Of a stretch of 26,070 nucleotides of DNA, positions 15,528-22,555 are shown in pieces. The notes under the pieces are model-generated. The model did no database searches and had not been told where the DNA came from. It was given only the letters and a program-made list of their open reading frames with translations. The translations under genes were made by a program, and so were the position numbers. Each line of letters opens with the position of its first letter. The stretch's first letter is position 1. Origin of the DNA: CAZOIA01 sp964579675 (GTDB lineage Bacteria > Planctomycetota > Phycisphaerae > UBA1845 > PWPN01); the NCBI GenBank assembly GCA_964579675.1, contig CAZOIA010000067.1, positions 1 through 26,070 of the forward strand, in the 5' to 3' direction.

Positions 15528-15590
15528 TCGGCACCGACGGAGCGGTACGGTCGTCCGGTCAAGCGGGCGGCATTGATGCTGCGCGGCACA

Positions 15591-15607
15591 CCCGGGAGGG
15601 GCCCGGG
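15591..15607 (+). terminator. Weak terminator-like hairpin after uppP
   Basis: CCCGGG (15591-15596) and CCCGGG (15602-15607) can pair around an AGGGG loop 64 nt after the uppP stop. No T tract follows, so factor-independent termination is doubtful. Confidence 0.25.
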
Positions 15608-15725
15608 CAGGTCTCCGGAGCAGGGCCGCGTCAGCCGGTCACCGCCTCAAGAGACTCGAGCCGGTTGTCCGATAAGCCGATAATAGTCGCAGGTGAGGGA
15701 AGGTGCGCAACGGAGCAGGGCTGAC

Positions 15726-15977
15726 ATGACCTATTCTGCCGCCAGCACAACTGTTGCCGAGTCCCGCTCGGTCTTGTCGGATGATCAACTTGCCCGGCTT
15801 GCCCGGACGTATGACCGGGTGTCGTCGCCGATCTGGGTGTATGATCGCTCGTCGCGGTGCATTTATCGGAACTTCTCAGCGAAGCGCACAGGCCGGGTGG
15901 CGGCGTCCCGGCTCACGTTCGAGATCCTCGACCACAATGGGCGGACCGTGGGGCACCTGGCCACGGTCAGAGGCTGA
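15726..15977 (+). CDS. Small PAS-like domain protein
   Basis: The 83-residue frame from ATG 15726 (GGAG 10 nt upstream) has good GC3 bias. Its text resembles a trimmed PAS fold: LARLARTYDRVSSPIWVYDRSSRCIYRN (about 27-54) matches the opening strands and helix, and LTFEILDHNGRTVGHLATVRG (63-83) matches the closing strands. The central helical part of a full PAS domain is shortened. There is no output domain, so it could bind a small molecule or a partner protein; no cofactor residues are recognisable. It is a single gene between the lipid operon and the structured region before the FapA gene. A remnant of a larger PAS kinase is the main alternative. Confidence 0.6.
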   Translation: MTYSAASTTVAESRSVLSDDQLARLARTYDRVSSPIWVYDRSSRCIYRNFSAKRTGRVAASRLTFEILDHNGRTVGHLATVRG

Positions 15978-16573
15978 GGCAGGCAGTTCCGGCACTTCTC
16001 CCCATCCACCAAACCTCTCCGCCCGAGTCTGCGGTGTCCTCTGTGCGAGAGTAGTTGGCGTCTCGGCGGGTCCGAGACCACCGGCTCCGGTCCGGCGGCG
16101 TCGTTTGCCGGCGTCCTGCCATGGGAGCAGGCGTTGAGCATGCCCGGGTCCGATATTTAGCTGACCACCGCCCCCCCTCGGGCGGCGTGCCGGGTCGATC
16201 CCGAGCCCGGGGCCAACGGGAAACGGATCTCGTGGCTCGGATGTTTAGGGCCGAGGTGATTAAGCCGATACCGCGATGGGACACCCGAAGCTCAACAATA
16301 ACCGCGGCGGCGCCTGGAAGGGGGTACGGGCTGACCGCCACAAGGCGTGAAGCCATGGACGTACGGTTCATCAATCCCGGCGGGCGGCACGGCCACGGGT
16401 CAACAGGTACGTCAGCCAGCCCGAGCATAGGTTTCCGTGGACCCGTGGACCGCCCGCTGAAGCTGCTTCACCACCGCGTTGACGCGTGCCACCCGGAGGT
16501 AACGGGAAACTCGCTTGCCGAGAACGGCACTTAGCGCTGCGGTCCGGCGGCGGTTCGGCCTTGCGGAGGACAG
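15978..16573. other. 596-nt intergenic region without credible gene
   Basis: Frames that stay open here on either strand have arginine/glycine-rich text without conserved motifs, so I do not call a gene. The region contains many short perfect helices, listed under the ncRNA candidate, plus a 7-bp stem at 16060-16066/16072-16078 with a 5-nt loop. It ends at the FapA-family gene's GGAGG site (16565-16569). Confidence 0.6.
16168..16530 (+). ncRNA. Candidate structured RNA or structured leader upstream of the FapA gene
   Basis: Hand-folding gives a run of helices: 16168-16173/16180-16185 (6 bp), 16201-16207/16234-16240 (7 bp) and 16271-16275/16303-16307 around GGG-ACA-CCC. Next is 16329-16332/16351-16354 stacked on 16336-16339/16344-16347 through opposed GA/GA bases and capped by ACAA. 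Then come 16355-16360/16366-16371, a long interrupted 17-bp helix (16380-16387 with 16450-16457; 16393-16401 with 16440-16448), 16458-16462/16466-16470, and a three-way junction closed by GTGCC/GGCAC (16486-16490/16526-16530) holding two 4-bp arms. It does not match RNase P RNA, tmRNA, SRP RNA or a tRNA by eye. Orientation is assumed from the downstream gene. GC-rich DNA gives chance hairpins, so this is a candidate only. Confidence 0.35.
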
Positions 16574-18043
16574 ATGAGCACCGCAGTCCAGAACCCGTTC
16601 CGAATCAACATTTCCCAGGACCAGTTACGCGCGCACCTGGTGGTCACTGATCCCGATCCAGCAGCCGTTACGACCGATAACATCCTGAAAGAGCTTGGCC
16701 AATCGGCGATTCCCATCACCGACGAGATCATGGAACGCGTCAATGCGGTGGTCGAGTCGGTCCAGGCCGGCGAACTGCCCAGTGAACCGTTCCTGCTGGT
16801 CGAGGGGCGCGAGGCGGTGCCGGGCCGGCCGGCGAGCTTCCAACTCGCCGCGGACGACAGAGACCCGCAGGAGGATGAGGAAGAAGAGGGGCGGGTCGAT
16901 TTCCGCCGGTCTCACATCCTCACGGTCAATACGGGAGACGAGATAGGAACGCTCACTCCGGAGATCCCCCCGGTCCCGGGGGTTGACGTCCTGGGCGCCT
17001 CGATCCCGGGCGAGAAGCCGTTCAAGACGGTGCGGTTGAGCGACAACGTAGAGCTCGGGAAGGATGGGGAAACGGTGGTTGCCACCACTTCCGGCAGGGT
17101 CCAGTTGACGCGTGACCTGGTTTCGGTGGTGGAGGTGGTCGAGATCAAGGGCGACGTGGACTACTCGAGCGGCAACGTGGAGTCGCCCACCGACGTTCTG
17201 ATCACGGGGACCGTTCGTGAGACGTTCGAGGTCCGGTCGGCCAAGAGTGTCGCGGTCCAGGGCGCGATTGAAGCGGCGGCGGTAGAGGCCGGCACCCACG
17301 TGCACGTTAGAGGAGGCATCACCGCTCGACGGGGAGGCAGGGTGCTGGCGGGGGGTGAGATCTGCGCGAAGTTCTGCGAAGATGCCGACCTTCAGGCGGG
17401 GGGCGACATCGTCATCACGCGAGAGGCGATGAACAGCAGGATCTACGCGGCGGGCCGCCTGGTCGTGCCCCGGGGTGCGGTGATCGGTGGTTACGCTTAC
17501 GCCCGGGAGGGGGCGGAGATCAGGGAACTCGGCAACGTAGCGAACATCAGGACGAGGATCGCGATCGGTGTGGATCCTACAGTCCTGGCCGAAGCCCGGC
17601 AAACCGACGAGATCATCAGGAGAAAGCGGGAGGCGGCGGCCAAGATCCGGGAGAAGGTTCAGCCACTGATGGCCCAACTTAAGCGCCTCACGCCCCAGCA
17701 GCGGGAGCGGGTGACGGAACTGATGCACGAGGCGGACGAGATGGAGGCGGGAATCCTCGAACAAGAAAAAAGCAGGGGGGCGGTCATCGCGTCGAAGAAT
17801 CCCACCGGCGATTCCCAGCCCGCCCTTCTGATCACGGGGAAGCTCTATCCCGGGGTGGTGGTGATCATCGGGGACAAGATGGTCAATATCGAGAAGGAGC
17901 GGCGCGGGCCGGTTAAGATCGTCCGCCGACCGGTCAAGCGTGTGGAGGAGATCATGATGGTGGACCAGGTTTCCGGGTCCACGCAAATCCTGCCGAGCTA
18001 CGACTACGCGCCGGATCTCACCTTGGAGGAACCGAAGGGGTGA
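16574..18043 (+). CDS. FapA/DUF342 family protein
   Basis: The 489-residue product matches the DUF342 (flagellar assembly protein A) family. An N-terminal alpha/beta domain ends in an acidic patch (EDEEEEG, about 99-106). LTVNTGDEIGTLTPEIPPVPGVDVLGASIPGE (about 115-146) is the usual family entry segment. A right-handed beta-helix follows at about 185-330, with repeated short G-rich turns (GNVESPTDVLITGTV, VAVQGAIEAAAVEAG, VRGGITARRGG). A coiled coil covers about 340-405, then a short beta C-terminus. ATG 16574 has GGAGG 4 nt upstream. Members occur near flagellar and surface-associated genes in several phyla, but the precise function is unsettled. No flagellar gene is seen nearby, so the name FapA should not be read as proof of a flagellar role. 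Confidence 0.85.
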   Translation: MSTAVQNPFRINISQDQLRAHLVVTDPDPAAVTTDNILKELGQSAIPITDEIMERVNAVVESVQAGELPSEPFLLVEGREAVPGRPASFQLAADDRDPQEDEEEEGRVDFRRSHILTVNTGDEIGTLTPEIPPVPGVDVLGASIPGEKPFKTVRLSDNVELGKDGETVVATTSGRVQLTRDLVSVVEVVEIKGDVDYSSGNVESPTDVLITGTVRETFEVRSAKSVAVQGAIEAAAVEAGTHVHVRGGITARRGGRVLAGGEICAKFCEDADLQAGGDIVITREAMNSRIYAAGRLVVPRGAVIGGYAYAREGAEIRELGNVANIRTRIAIGVDPTVLAEARQTDEIIRRKREAAAKIREKVQPLMAQLKRLTPQQRERVTELMHEADEMEAGILEQEKSRGAVIASKNPTGDSQPALLITGKLYPGVVVIIGDKMVNIEKERRGPVKIVRRPVKRVEEIMMVDQVSGSTQILPSYDYAPDLTLEEPKG

Positions 18044-18108
18044 TCCGGCCCGGTTGGAGTGTCCGGGCGCGGGGGCGCCGACCGCCGCCGAGTTGGCCGT
18101 AGTCCCGC

Positions 18109-18136
18109 TTGCCGTCTACCGTTCGCTGGCTATAAT
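18109..18136 (+). promoter_or_regulatory. Promoter of the hisDCB cluster
   Basis: TTGCCG (18109-18114) and a perfect TATAAT (18131-18136) are separated by 16 bp. Transcription would begin near 18143, giving a leader of about 60 nt before hisD. This is the best sigma70-type promoter in the window. No T-box, attenuator peptide or histidine codon run is seen in the leader. Confidence 0.75.
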
Positions 18137-18202
18137 TCATCTGTTGTTCGACCCTGAATCCCCTCCAAGGCAAACAGAGTCCCGGGCACGGTTCGATTCG
18201 TC

Positions 18203-19519
18203 ATGCCTGACATACGTGTTATTCACGCCACTCAGATGGACGCCGCCGCCGAGCTCCGGGGGCTCCGGCAGCGGATGCTGCTGGATCACCTGATCCTCGA
18301 TGAGCCGCCGGAGACCCGGCGCGTGCGGGAGATCATCGCCGACGTTCGACAACGGGGTGACGAGGCGGTGTCCGAGATTACGGCCCGGGTGGACCATGTC
18401 CGGATTCCCCCGGAGGCCGTCCGGGTCCCGGCCGAGAAGATTGCCAAGGCCCACGCCGAGCTGGCGCCGGGACTGCTGCGGGCGACCCGCCACGCGATCG
18501 CGTCGGTTCGGCGTTTCCAGGAATCACTGGTGGCGGGCGCCCCGGAACCGGTGCAGGCAAACGGGCTGAGCTTGTCGTTGCGGAACAGACCCCTCGCCCG
18601 GGTGGGCGTTTGTGTACCGGGCGCGGCAGCACCGTTGCCGTCGTCGGTGATCCACTGTGCGGTACCCGCGCAGGTGGCGGGCGTGAAGGAGATAGCGGTG
18701 GTCGCCCCGCCGCGACACGAGGGCGATGTACACCCGACCACTCTTGGGGTGGCGGGCGAACTGGGCATCACAGAGGTGTACCGGATGGGGGGAGCCCAGG
18801 CGGTCGCGGCCCTGGCTGTCGGCACGCAGCGCGTCCCGCGGGTTGACAAGATCGTGGGCCCGGGGGGGCTCTACGTTCAACTGGCCAAGCGGTGCCTGTA
18901 CGGCGTCGTTGACATCGACATGTTCGCGGCCACCACCGAAGTGCTCATCATCGCGGACGGCTCGGCCCGGCCCGGATTTGTCGCTGCCGACATGCTCGCC
19001 CAGGCCGAGCACAATCCGGGATGCTCGATCCTGCTGACCAACCAGCCGGACATGGTTGACAACGTGCTGGCCGAGCTCGACAGACAGTTGGCCGATCTTT
19101 CGACGGGCCGGGCGGCGGCACGCTGGCTGGCCGACTTCGGTGCGATCGTCGTGGTGCGTGATATGGACGAAGCGGTGGCGCTGGCCAATGAAGTTGCCCC
19201 GGAACACCTCCAGATCGAGACGGCCAGGCCGAGGGAACTGGCGGATCGGGTCGATTCGGCAGGCGCGATCTTCCTGGGGCATTTCTCGCCGGAGTCGGCG
19301 GGCGACTACGTGGCCGGCCCGTCGCACACTTTGCCGACCGGCGGCACCGCTCGATTCTGGAGTGGGCTGTCGGCGCTGAGCTTCCTCCGCTCAAGCAGCA
19401 TGATCGAGTACACGCAGCAGGGCCTGACACGGGACGCTGAGTCAATCGAGCAGTTGGCCCGGGCCGAGGGCCTGGAAGCCCACGCACGATCCGCCACCAT
19501 GCGTGCGAGCAGTGAATAG
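18203..19519 (+). CDS. hisD: Histidinol dehydrogenase
   Basis: HisD oxidises L-histidinol to L-histidine in two NAD-dependent steps, the end of histidine synthesis. The 438-residue product is full length. Zinc ligands are recognisable as Q267 and H270 (AQAEH), D368 (GDYVAG) and H427 (LEAHA). The catalytic pair is E334-H335 (APEHL). GPSHTLPTGG (372-381) is canonical. Two usually invariant places differ: GPGN reads GPGG (219-222), and the AGPSE segment after the IDM triplet reads AATTE (242-246). ATG 18203 gives the normal N-terminus although no clear Shine-Dalgarno site precedes it. It is first in a hisD-hisC-hisB series behind the TATAAT promoter. Confidence 0.95.
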   Translation: MPDIRVIHATQMDAAAELRGLRQRMLLDHLILDEPPETRRVREIIADVRQRGDEAVSEITARVDHVRIPPEAVRVPAEKIAKAHAELAPGLLRATRHAIASVRRFQESLVAGAPEPVQANGLSLSLRNRPLARVGVCVPGAAAPLPSSVIHCAVPAQVAGVKEIAVVAPPRHEGDVHPTTLGVAGELGITEVYRMGGAQAVAALAVGTQRVPRVDKIVGPGGLYVQLAKRCLYGVVDIDMFAATTEVLIIADGSARPGFVAADMLAQAEHNPGCSILLTNQPDMVDNVLAELDRQLADLSTGRAAARWLADFGAIVVVRDMDEAVALANEVAPEHLQIETARPRELADRVDSAGAIFLGHFSPESAGDYVAGPSHTLPTGGTARFWSGLSALSFLRSSSMIEYTQQGLTRDAESIEQLARAEGLEAHARSATMRASSE

Positions 19520-19580
19520 CGAACGCGGATGTGCCGGGGCGCAGGACCGCCCGGCTCGGTGACTCATGAAGGCTGACCCC

Positions 19581-19609
19581 TGATAGCTGATAGCTCCTGA
19601 CTGATAGCT
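19581..19609. repeat. TGATAGCT repeats before hisC
   Basis: Three copies of TGATAGCT occur at 19581-19588, 19588-19595 (sharing one base) and 19602-19609, followed by TTTTTT directly before the hisC ATG. They occupy the place where a ribosome binding site would be expected, and none is visible. Confidence 0.6.
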
Positions 19610-19616
19610 CTTTTTT

Positions 19617-20663
19617 ATGACCTACTTTCGCCAGAACATCGAAGCGATGGAGGGTTATGTGCCCGGGGAGCAGCCCGAGGACCCCTCCGTCACAAAGCTG
19701 AACACCAACGAGAACCCGTATCCGCCCTCGCCCCAGGTCATGAAGGTGATTGCCGGCATCGATCCGCAGCAGCTCCGCCGGTATCCGCACCCGCTGGGCA
19801 ACACGTTTCGCGACACGGCGGCGAGGATCTTCGGGGTCACGCGCGATCATGTGATCTGCGGGAACGGCGTGGACGACATCCTGAACATGACGGTGCGGGC
19901 TTTCAGCGGGCCGGAGGCGGCCCTGGTCTATCCCGCGCCGACCTACACGCTGTACAGCGTGCTGGCAAGCATCCAGGCCTCGGTGGTGCGCGAGGTGCCT
20001 TGGGGGCCCGAGTACACGCTGCCATTCGACGCGCTGGTCCGGGCCCGCGGACGGGTAACGTATCTGGCCAATCCGAATGCGCCGACCGGAACCTTCGTTT
20101 CCTTCGAGCAGGTGGCCAGCCTCGCCGACGCGCTGGACGGCGTGCTGTGCGTGGATGAGGCGTACGTCGATTTCGCCGAGGCGGACTGCATGGGGCTGGC
20201 CAGGAGCCGGCCGAACGTGCTCGTCATGCGCAGCATGTCTAAGGGCTATTCGCTGGCCGGCATGCGGTTCGGCTTCGCAATCGGGCAGCCGGAGCTGATC
20301 GCCGGCCTCATGAAGGTCAAAGACAGCTACAACGTCGATGCGATTTCGATCGTAGCGGCATCGGCGGCACTGGCGGATCAGGGGTACCACGAGCAAACCC
20401 GGCAAAAGGTCATTGCACAGCGCAAGCGGCTGGTGTCGGCATTGGACCGCCTCGGTTTGCCGAGCCTGCGCAGCCAGGCCAACTTCCTGTTCGTTCAGGT
20501 GACCCGGCCCGGGGCTGGCGAACTGTATGAATCGCTCAAGGCCCGCGGAATCCTGGTCCGATACTTCAACTGCCCCGGGCTCGACGACCATTTGCGGATC
20601 ACGGTCGGCACGCCCGAGCAGAACGACGCCCTGATCGACGCTCTCACGGAGCTGGTCTCTTGA
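19617..20663 (+). CDS. hisC: Histidinol-phosphate aminotransferase
   Basis: HisC is a class I/II PLP-dependent aminotransferase that converts imidazole-acetol phosphate and glutamate to histidinol phosphate. The 348-residue product shows NENPYPP (31-37), NPNAPTG (152-158), DEAYVDF (170-176), the Schiff-base lysine K209 in SMSKGYSLAGMRFGF, and the C-terminal substrate-binding RITVGTPEQN (about 330-339). ATG 19617 gives the usual N-terminus. It follows an AT-rich TTTTTT and TGATAGCT repeats rather than a Shine-Dalgarno site, which is odd for this genome. Its stop overlaps the hisB TTG start. The context (hisD before, hisB after) separates it from related aminotransferases. Confidence 0.95.
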   Translation: MTYFRQNIEAMEGYVPGEQPEDPSVTKLNTNENPYPPSPQVMKVIAGIDPQQLRRYPHPLGNTFRDTAARIFGVTRDHVICGNGVDDILNMTVRAFSGPEAALVYPAPTYTLYSVLASIQASVVREVPWGPEYTLPFDALVRARGRVTYLANPNAPTGTFVSFEQVASLADALDGVLCVDEAYVDFAEADCMGLARSRPNVLVMRSMSKGYSLAGMRFGFAIGQPELIAGLMKVKDSYNVDAISIVAASAALADQGYHEQTRQKVIAQRKRLVSALDRLGLPSLRSQANFLFVQVTRPGAGELYESLKARGILVRYFNCPGLDDHLRITVGTPEQNDALIDALTELVS

Positions 20664-21322
20664 GCAAACGAGCAGCCAGAACTGGACCAGGTAGAACGAG
20701 AGAAACCGTTGCCCGATCGGCAAGCCGGCCGAAAAAAACCCGCCGGGCCAACACTCGCCGATCAACGAAGGAGACCCAGATCGACTTGGCCATCAACCTG
20801 GACGGACGGGGCGAGGTGGCGGCGGCGACCGGCGTCGGGTTCTTCGATCACATGCTGGACCACATCGGGCGTCACGGCCTGTTCGACCTGACGGTCAAGG
20901 CCAAAGGTGACCGGGAGGTGGACGACCACCACACGGTGGAGGACGTCGGCATCTGTCTCGGGCAGGCCATTGCCGAGGCCCTCGGAGATAAGAAGGGCAT
21001 CCGCCGGTACGGGTTCTTCACGGTCCCGATGGAGGAGTCGCTGGCTCAGGTCGCGGTGGATCTGTCGGGCCGGGCTGCGGTGGTCTACAAGGTCAGGTAC
21101 CGCGGCTCCAAGATCGGCGACTTCGACGTGGAGTTGATTGAGGAGTTCCTGCGGGCCCTGGCCCTCAACGCCAGGATGAACCTGCACGTCACGGTTCCCT
21201 ACGGTACCAACAACCATCATATCGCCGAAGCGATCTTCAAAGCTCTGGGCAAAGCTCTGCGCATTGCCTGTGAGCGCGACCCCCGCGAGACGGCCATCCC
21301 TTCGACAAAGGGCGTGCTGTAG
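20660..21322 (+). CDS. hisB: Imidazoleglycerol-phosphate dehydratase
   Basis: HisB dehydrates imidazole glycerol phosphate to imidazole acetol phosphate, the HisC substrate. The manganese-binding motifs are present: FFDHMLDHIGRHG (61-73), DDHHTVED (88-95) and the second-half NNHHIAEAIFKALGKALR. The family core starts at RSTKETQIDLAINLDG (about 34-49), so the chosen start adds a basic N-terminal extension of about 28 residues rich in R, K, T and S. TTG at 20660 (TTGA overlap with the hisC stop, GGAG 8 nt upstream) is the only reasonable start: no ATG or GTG lies between it and the core. The monofunctional form lacks the histidinol-phosphatase domain found in enterobacteria. Confidence 0.93.
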   Translation: MSKRAARTGPGRTRETVARSASRPKKTRRANTRRSTKETQIDLAINLDGRGEVAAATGVGFFDHMLDHIGRHGLFDLTVKAKGDREVDDHHTVEDVGICLGQAIAEALGDKKGIRRYGFFTVPMEESLAQVAVDLSGRAAVVYKVRYRGSKIGDFDVELIEEFLRALALNARMNLHVTVPYGTNNHHIAEAIFKALGKALRIACERDPRETAIPSTKGVL

Positions 21323-21369
21323 CTTCCGATTCTCCGGTAAACTCGGCGGTGCATTCTGGGTTCAGCAAC

Positions 21370-21399
21370 GTGGCCCGGCAGGCCAAGCTGCCGGGCCAC
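21370..21399. terminator. Perfect 12-bp-stem hairpin between hisB and the PEP-CTERM gene
   Basis: GTGGCCCGGCAG (21370-21381) and CTGCCGGGCCAC (21388-21399) are perfect inverted repeats with a 6-nt loop. The site is in the convergent gap, 48 nt after the hisB stop and 51 nt after the end of the opposite gene. It can serve both strands as a termination or 3'-end-protecting stem. No T tract follows on either side. Confidence 0.65.
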
Positions 21400-21449
21400 G
21401 CCCAGTTCGCTTCTCACCCTTGTCCTTGTCTCAGCCGCTCATCGGCAGA

Positions 21450-22106
21450 TCACGACCGCCGACGCAGCAGGGCCAAGGCGCCCAAGGCCAGCAGGCCGAG
21501 CGTGGCCGGCTCGGGGATGATGCTGCCCGTCGAGGGCGGGCAGCCAGTACTCAAGCTGGCTATGCCCAGACTGTTGAAGAGGTGGGGCTGGATGCCGCAA
21601 GCATCGTTGTAGTCCTGGATGACGAACTTCCAGGTTTCACCGTGCTCAAAAAGATCATTCTGCCCCATGCTCTCGAACACCAACGGTTTGTTCTCCCCGA
21701 CCGAGTCAATCTTGAAGGCCTCTTCGGCGTCGGATAGGCCGCAATTGCCGACCCATTCGTCGTAATTGGTGAGGCTGGTTCCCGGATCCGCCACGTACCA
21801 GAGCGGACGCGGACGCCCATAACAGCAGCACTCATTGGTAATGGTCACCTCTACCAGCAGTCCCCCCTGGTACTCGTTGGGGCACGGAATGTAGTCCGTG
21901 GTCCTCCAGGAAGACGTGATTACTTCGTGGCCGGGTCCGAACGGCGGGTCCCAACCGCACTCGTGTACCTCGCCGTTGAGGACCCACTCGTCTTGAATCG
22001 GGTCGAGCGGCTCCTGCGTGTAGACGCACACGGGTTCCGCCATAGTCGGCGAAGCCAAGAACATCAATAGAGCACCCGCCGCCAGCAAAGTAAGAAACTT
22101 CTGCAT
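21450..22106 (-). CDS. Exported cysteine-rich PEP-CTERM sorting-signal protein
   Basis: ATG 22106 has GGAG 7 nt upstream and yields a 218-residue protein with a signal peptide (residues 1-23, ending SPTMA). The C-terminus carries the PEP-CTERM signature: PEP at about 198-200 (IIPEPATLGL), then a hydrophobic segment ending in LLRRRS. Proteins of this kind are processed by an exosortase (EpsH/XrtA type) and are usually surface or exopolysaccharide-associated. No exosortase gene is in this window. The mature part has nine cysteines, including CCC in NECCCYGRP, and acidic WGNCG-type text, suggesting disulfides. No domain was recognised. It is convergent with hisB and monocistronic as far as can be seen. 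Confidence 0.88.
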   Translation of the reverse strand: MQKFLTLLAAGALLMFLASPTMAEPVCVYTQEPLDPIQDEWVLNGEVHECGWDPPFGPGHEVITSSWRTTDYIPCPNEYQGGLLVEVTITNECCCYGRPRPLWYVADPGTSLTNYDEWVGNCGLSDAEEAFKIDSVGENKPLVFESMGQNDLFEHGETWKFVIQDYNDACGIQPHLFNSLGIASLSTGCPPSTGSIIPEPATLGLLALGALALLRRRS

Positions 22107-22278
22107 TTTCGCTCTCCTTGTCAGTAGTAGAACTGTAGCCACTTTCCTGCGTCTTCCAGTTGAGTTGGACCCCGACCGCGCAGACGCCACGCGGTGGGTC
22201 TGGTTTCTAAGGTAGTTTGAGTACGGTCATCACCTTCTCCTTAGCTGTTTCCTTTGCCTCGTGTTTTCGCCGCTCGTC

Positions 22279-22316
22279 GGCTGGAAACCCGCAGCCTCGG
22301 TTGCGGGTTTCCAGCC
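22279..22316. repeat. Perfect 15-bp inverted repeat
   Basis: GGCTGGAAACCCGCA (22279-22293) and TGCGGGTTTCCAGCC (22302-22316) are exact inverted repeats with an 8-nt loop. It lies about 170 nt upstream of the PEP-CTERM gene on that gene's strand, and no gene ends close by. It is either an orphan terminator or an extragenic palindrome. Confidence 0.65.
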
Positions 22317-22540
22317 GTGACAAGAAAAGAGCCGGTTCGCGCATGCGAATCGACTCTCTCTCCCTGAGCGAGCCAGGCGCACCTTCGACGCTCACGGGCT
22401 CGACTCAGATCTCAATTACTGATTCGCCGAACCGTCGAGGTGCCGGGCACTAACGAAACTCACCCCCTCGTGGAGCCGTTGCGCCCGCGGCTCGGACACT
22501 GATCTATCATTAAACTGCTACTGGATGACGTCTTTAAGAG

Positions 22541-22555
22541 ATTTTCAGTGAAAAT
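22541..22555. promoter_or_regulatory. 15-bp palindrome in AT-rich patch, possible operator
   Basis: ATTTTCA-G-TGAAAAT is a perfect dyad in a locally AT-rich segment (about 22500-22570) that contrasts with the GC-rich surroundings. Such dyads suit a dimeric regulator, but no gene starts within 250 nt, so a function is uncertain. Confidence 0.3.

Noticed and set aside
16185..16212. T-arm-like GGGTCGATCCC suggesting a tRNA or tmRNA end
   Set aside because: No acceptor, D or anticodon arms can be built around it and there is no CCA end; it is better read as a small hairpin.
16351..16371. Resemblance to group II intron domain V (ends in ACGTACGGTTC)
   Set aside because: The expected 34-nt hairpin with AGC triad and GAAA-type tetraloop is absent, and no intron reverse transcriptase is nearby.
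16055..16534. 159-codon open frame in the region before the FapA gene
   Set aside because: It is arginine-, glycine- and proline-rich with no conserved motif; the overlapping minus-strand frame is equally open. Helix content of the DNA is better explained by structured RNA or non-coding DNA.
18948..20765. Long minus-strand open frame opposite hisD, hisC and hisB
   Set aside because: It is antisense to three full-length histidine genes, has no recognisable domain and has composition typical of a reverse-strand shadow.
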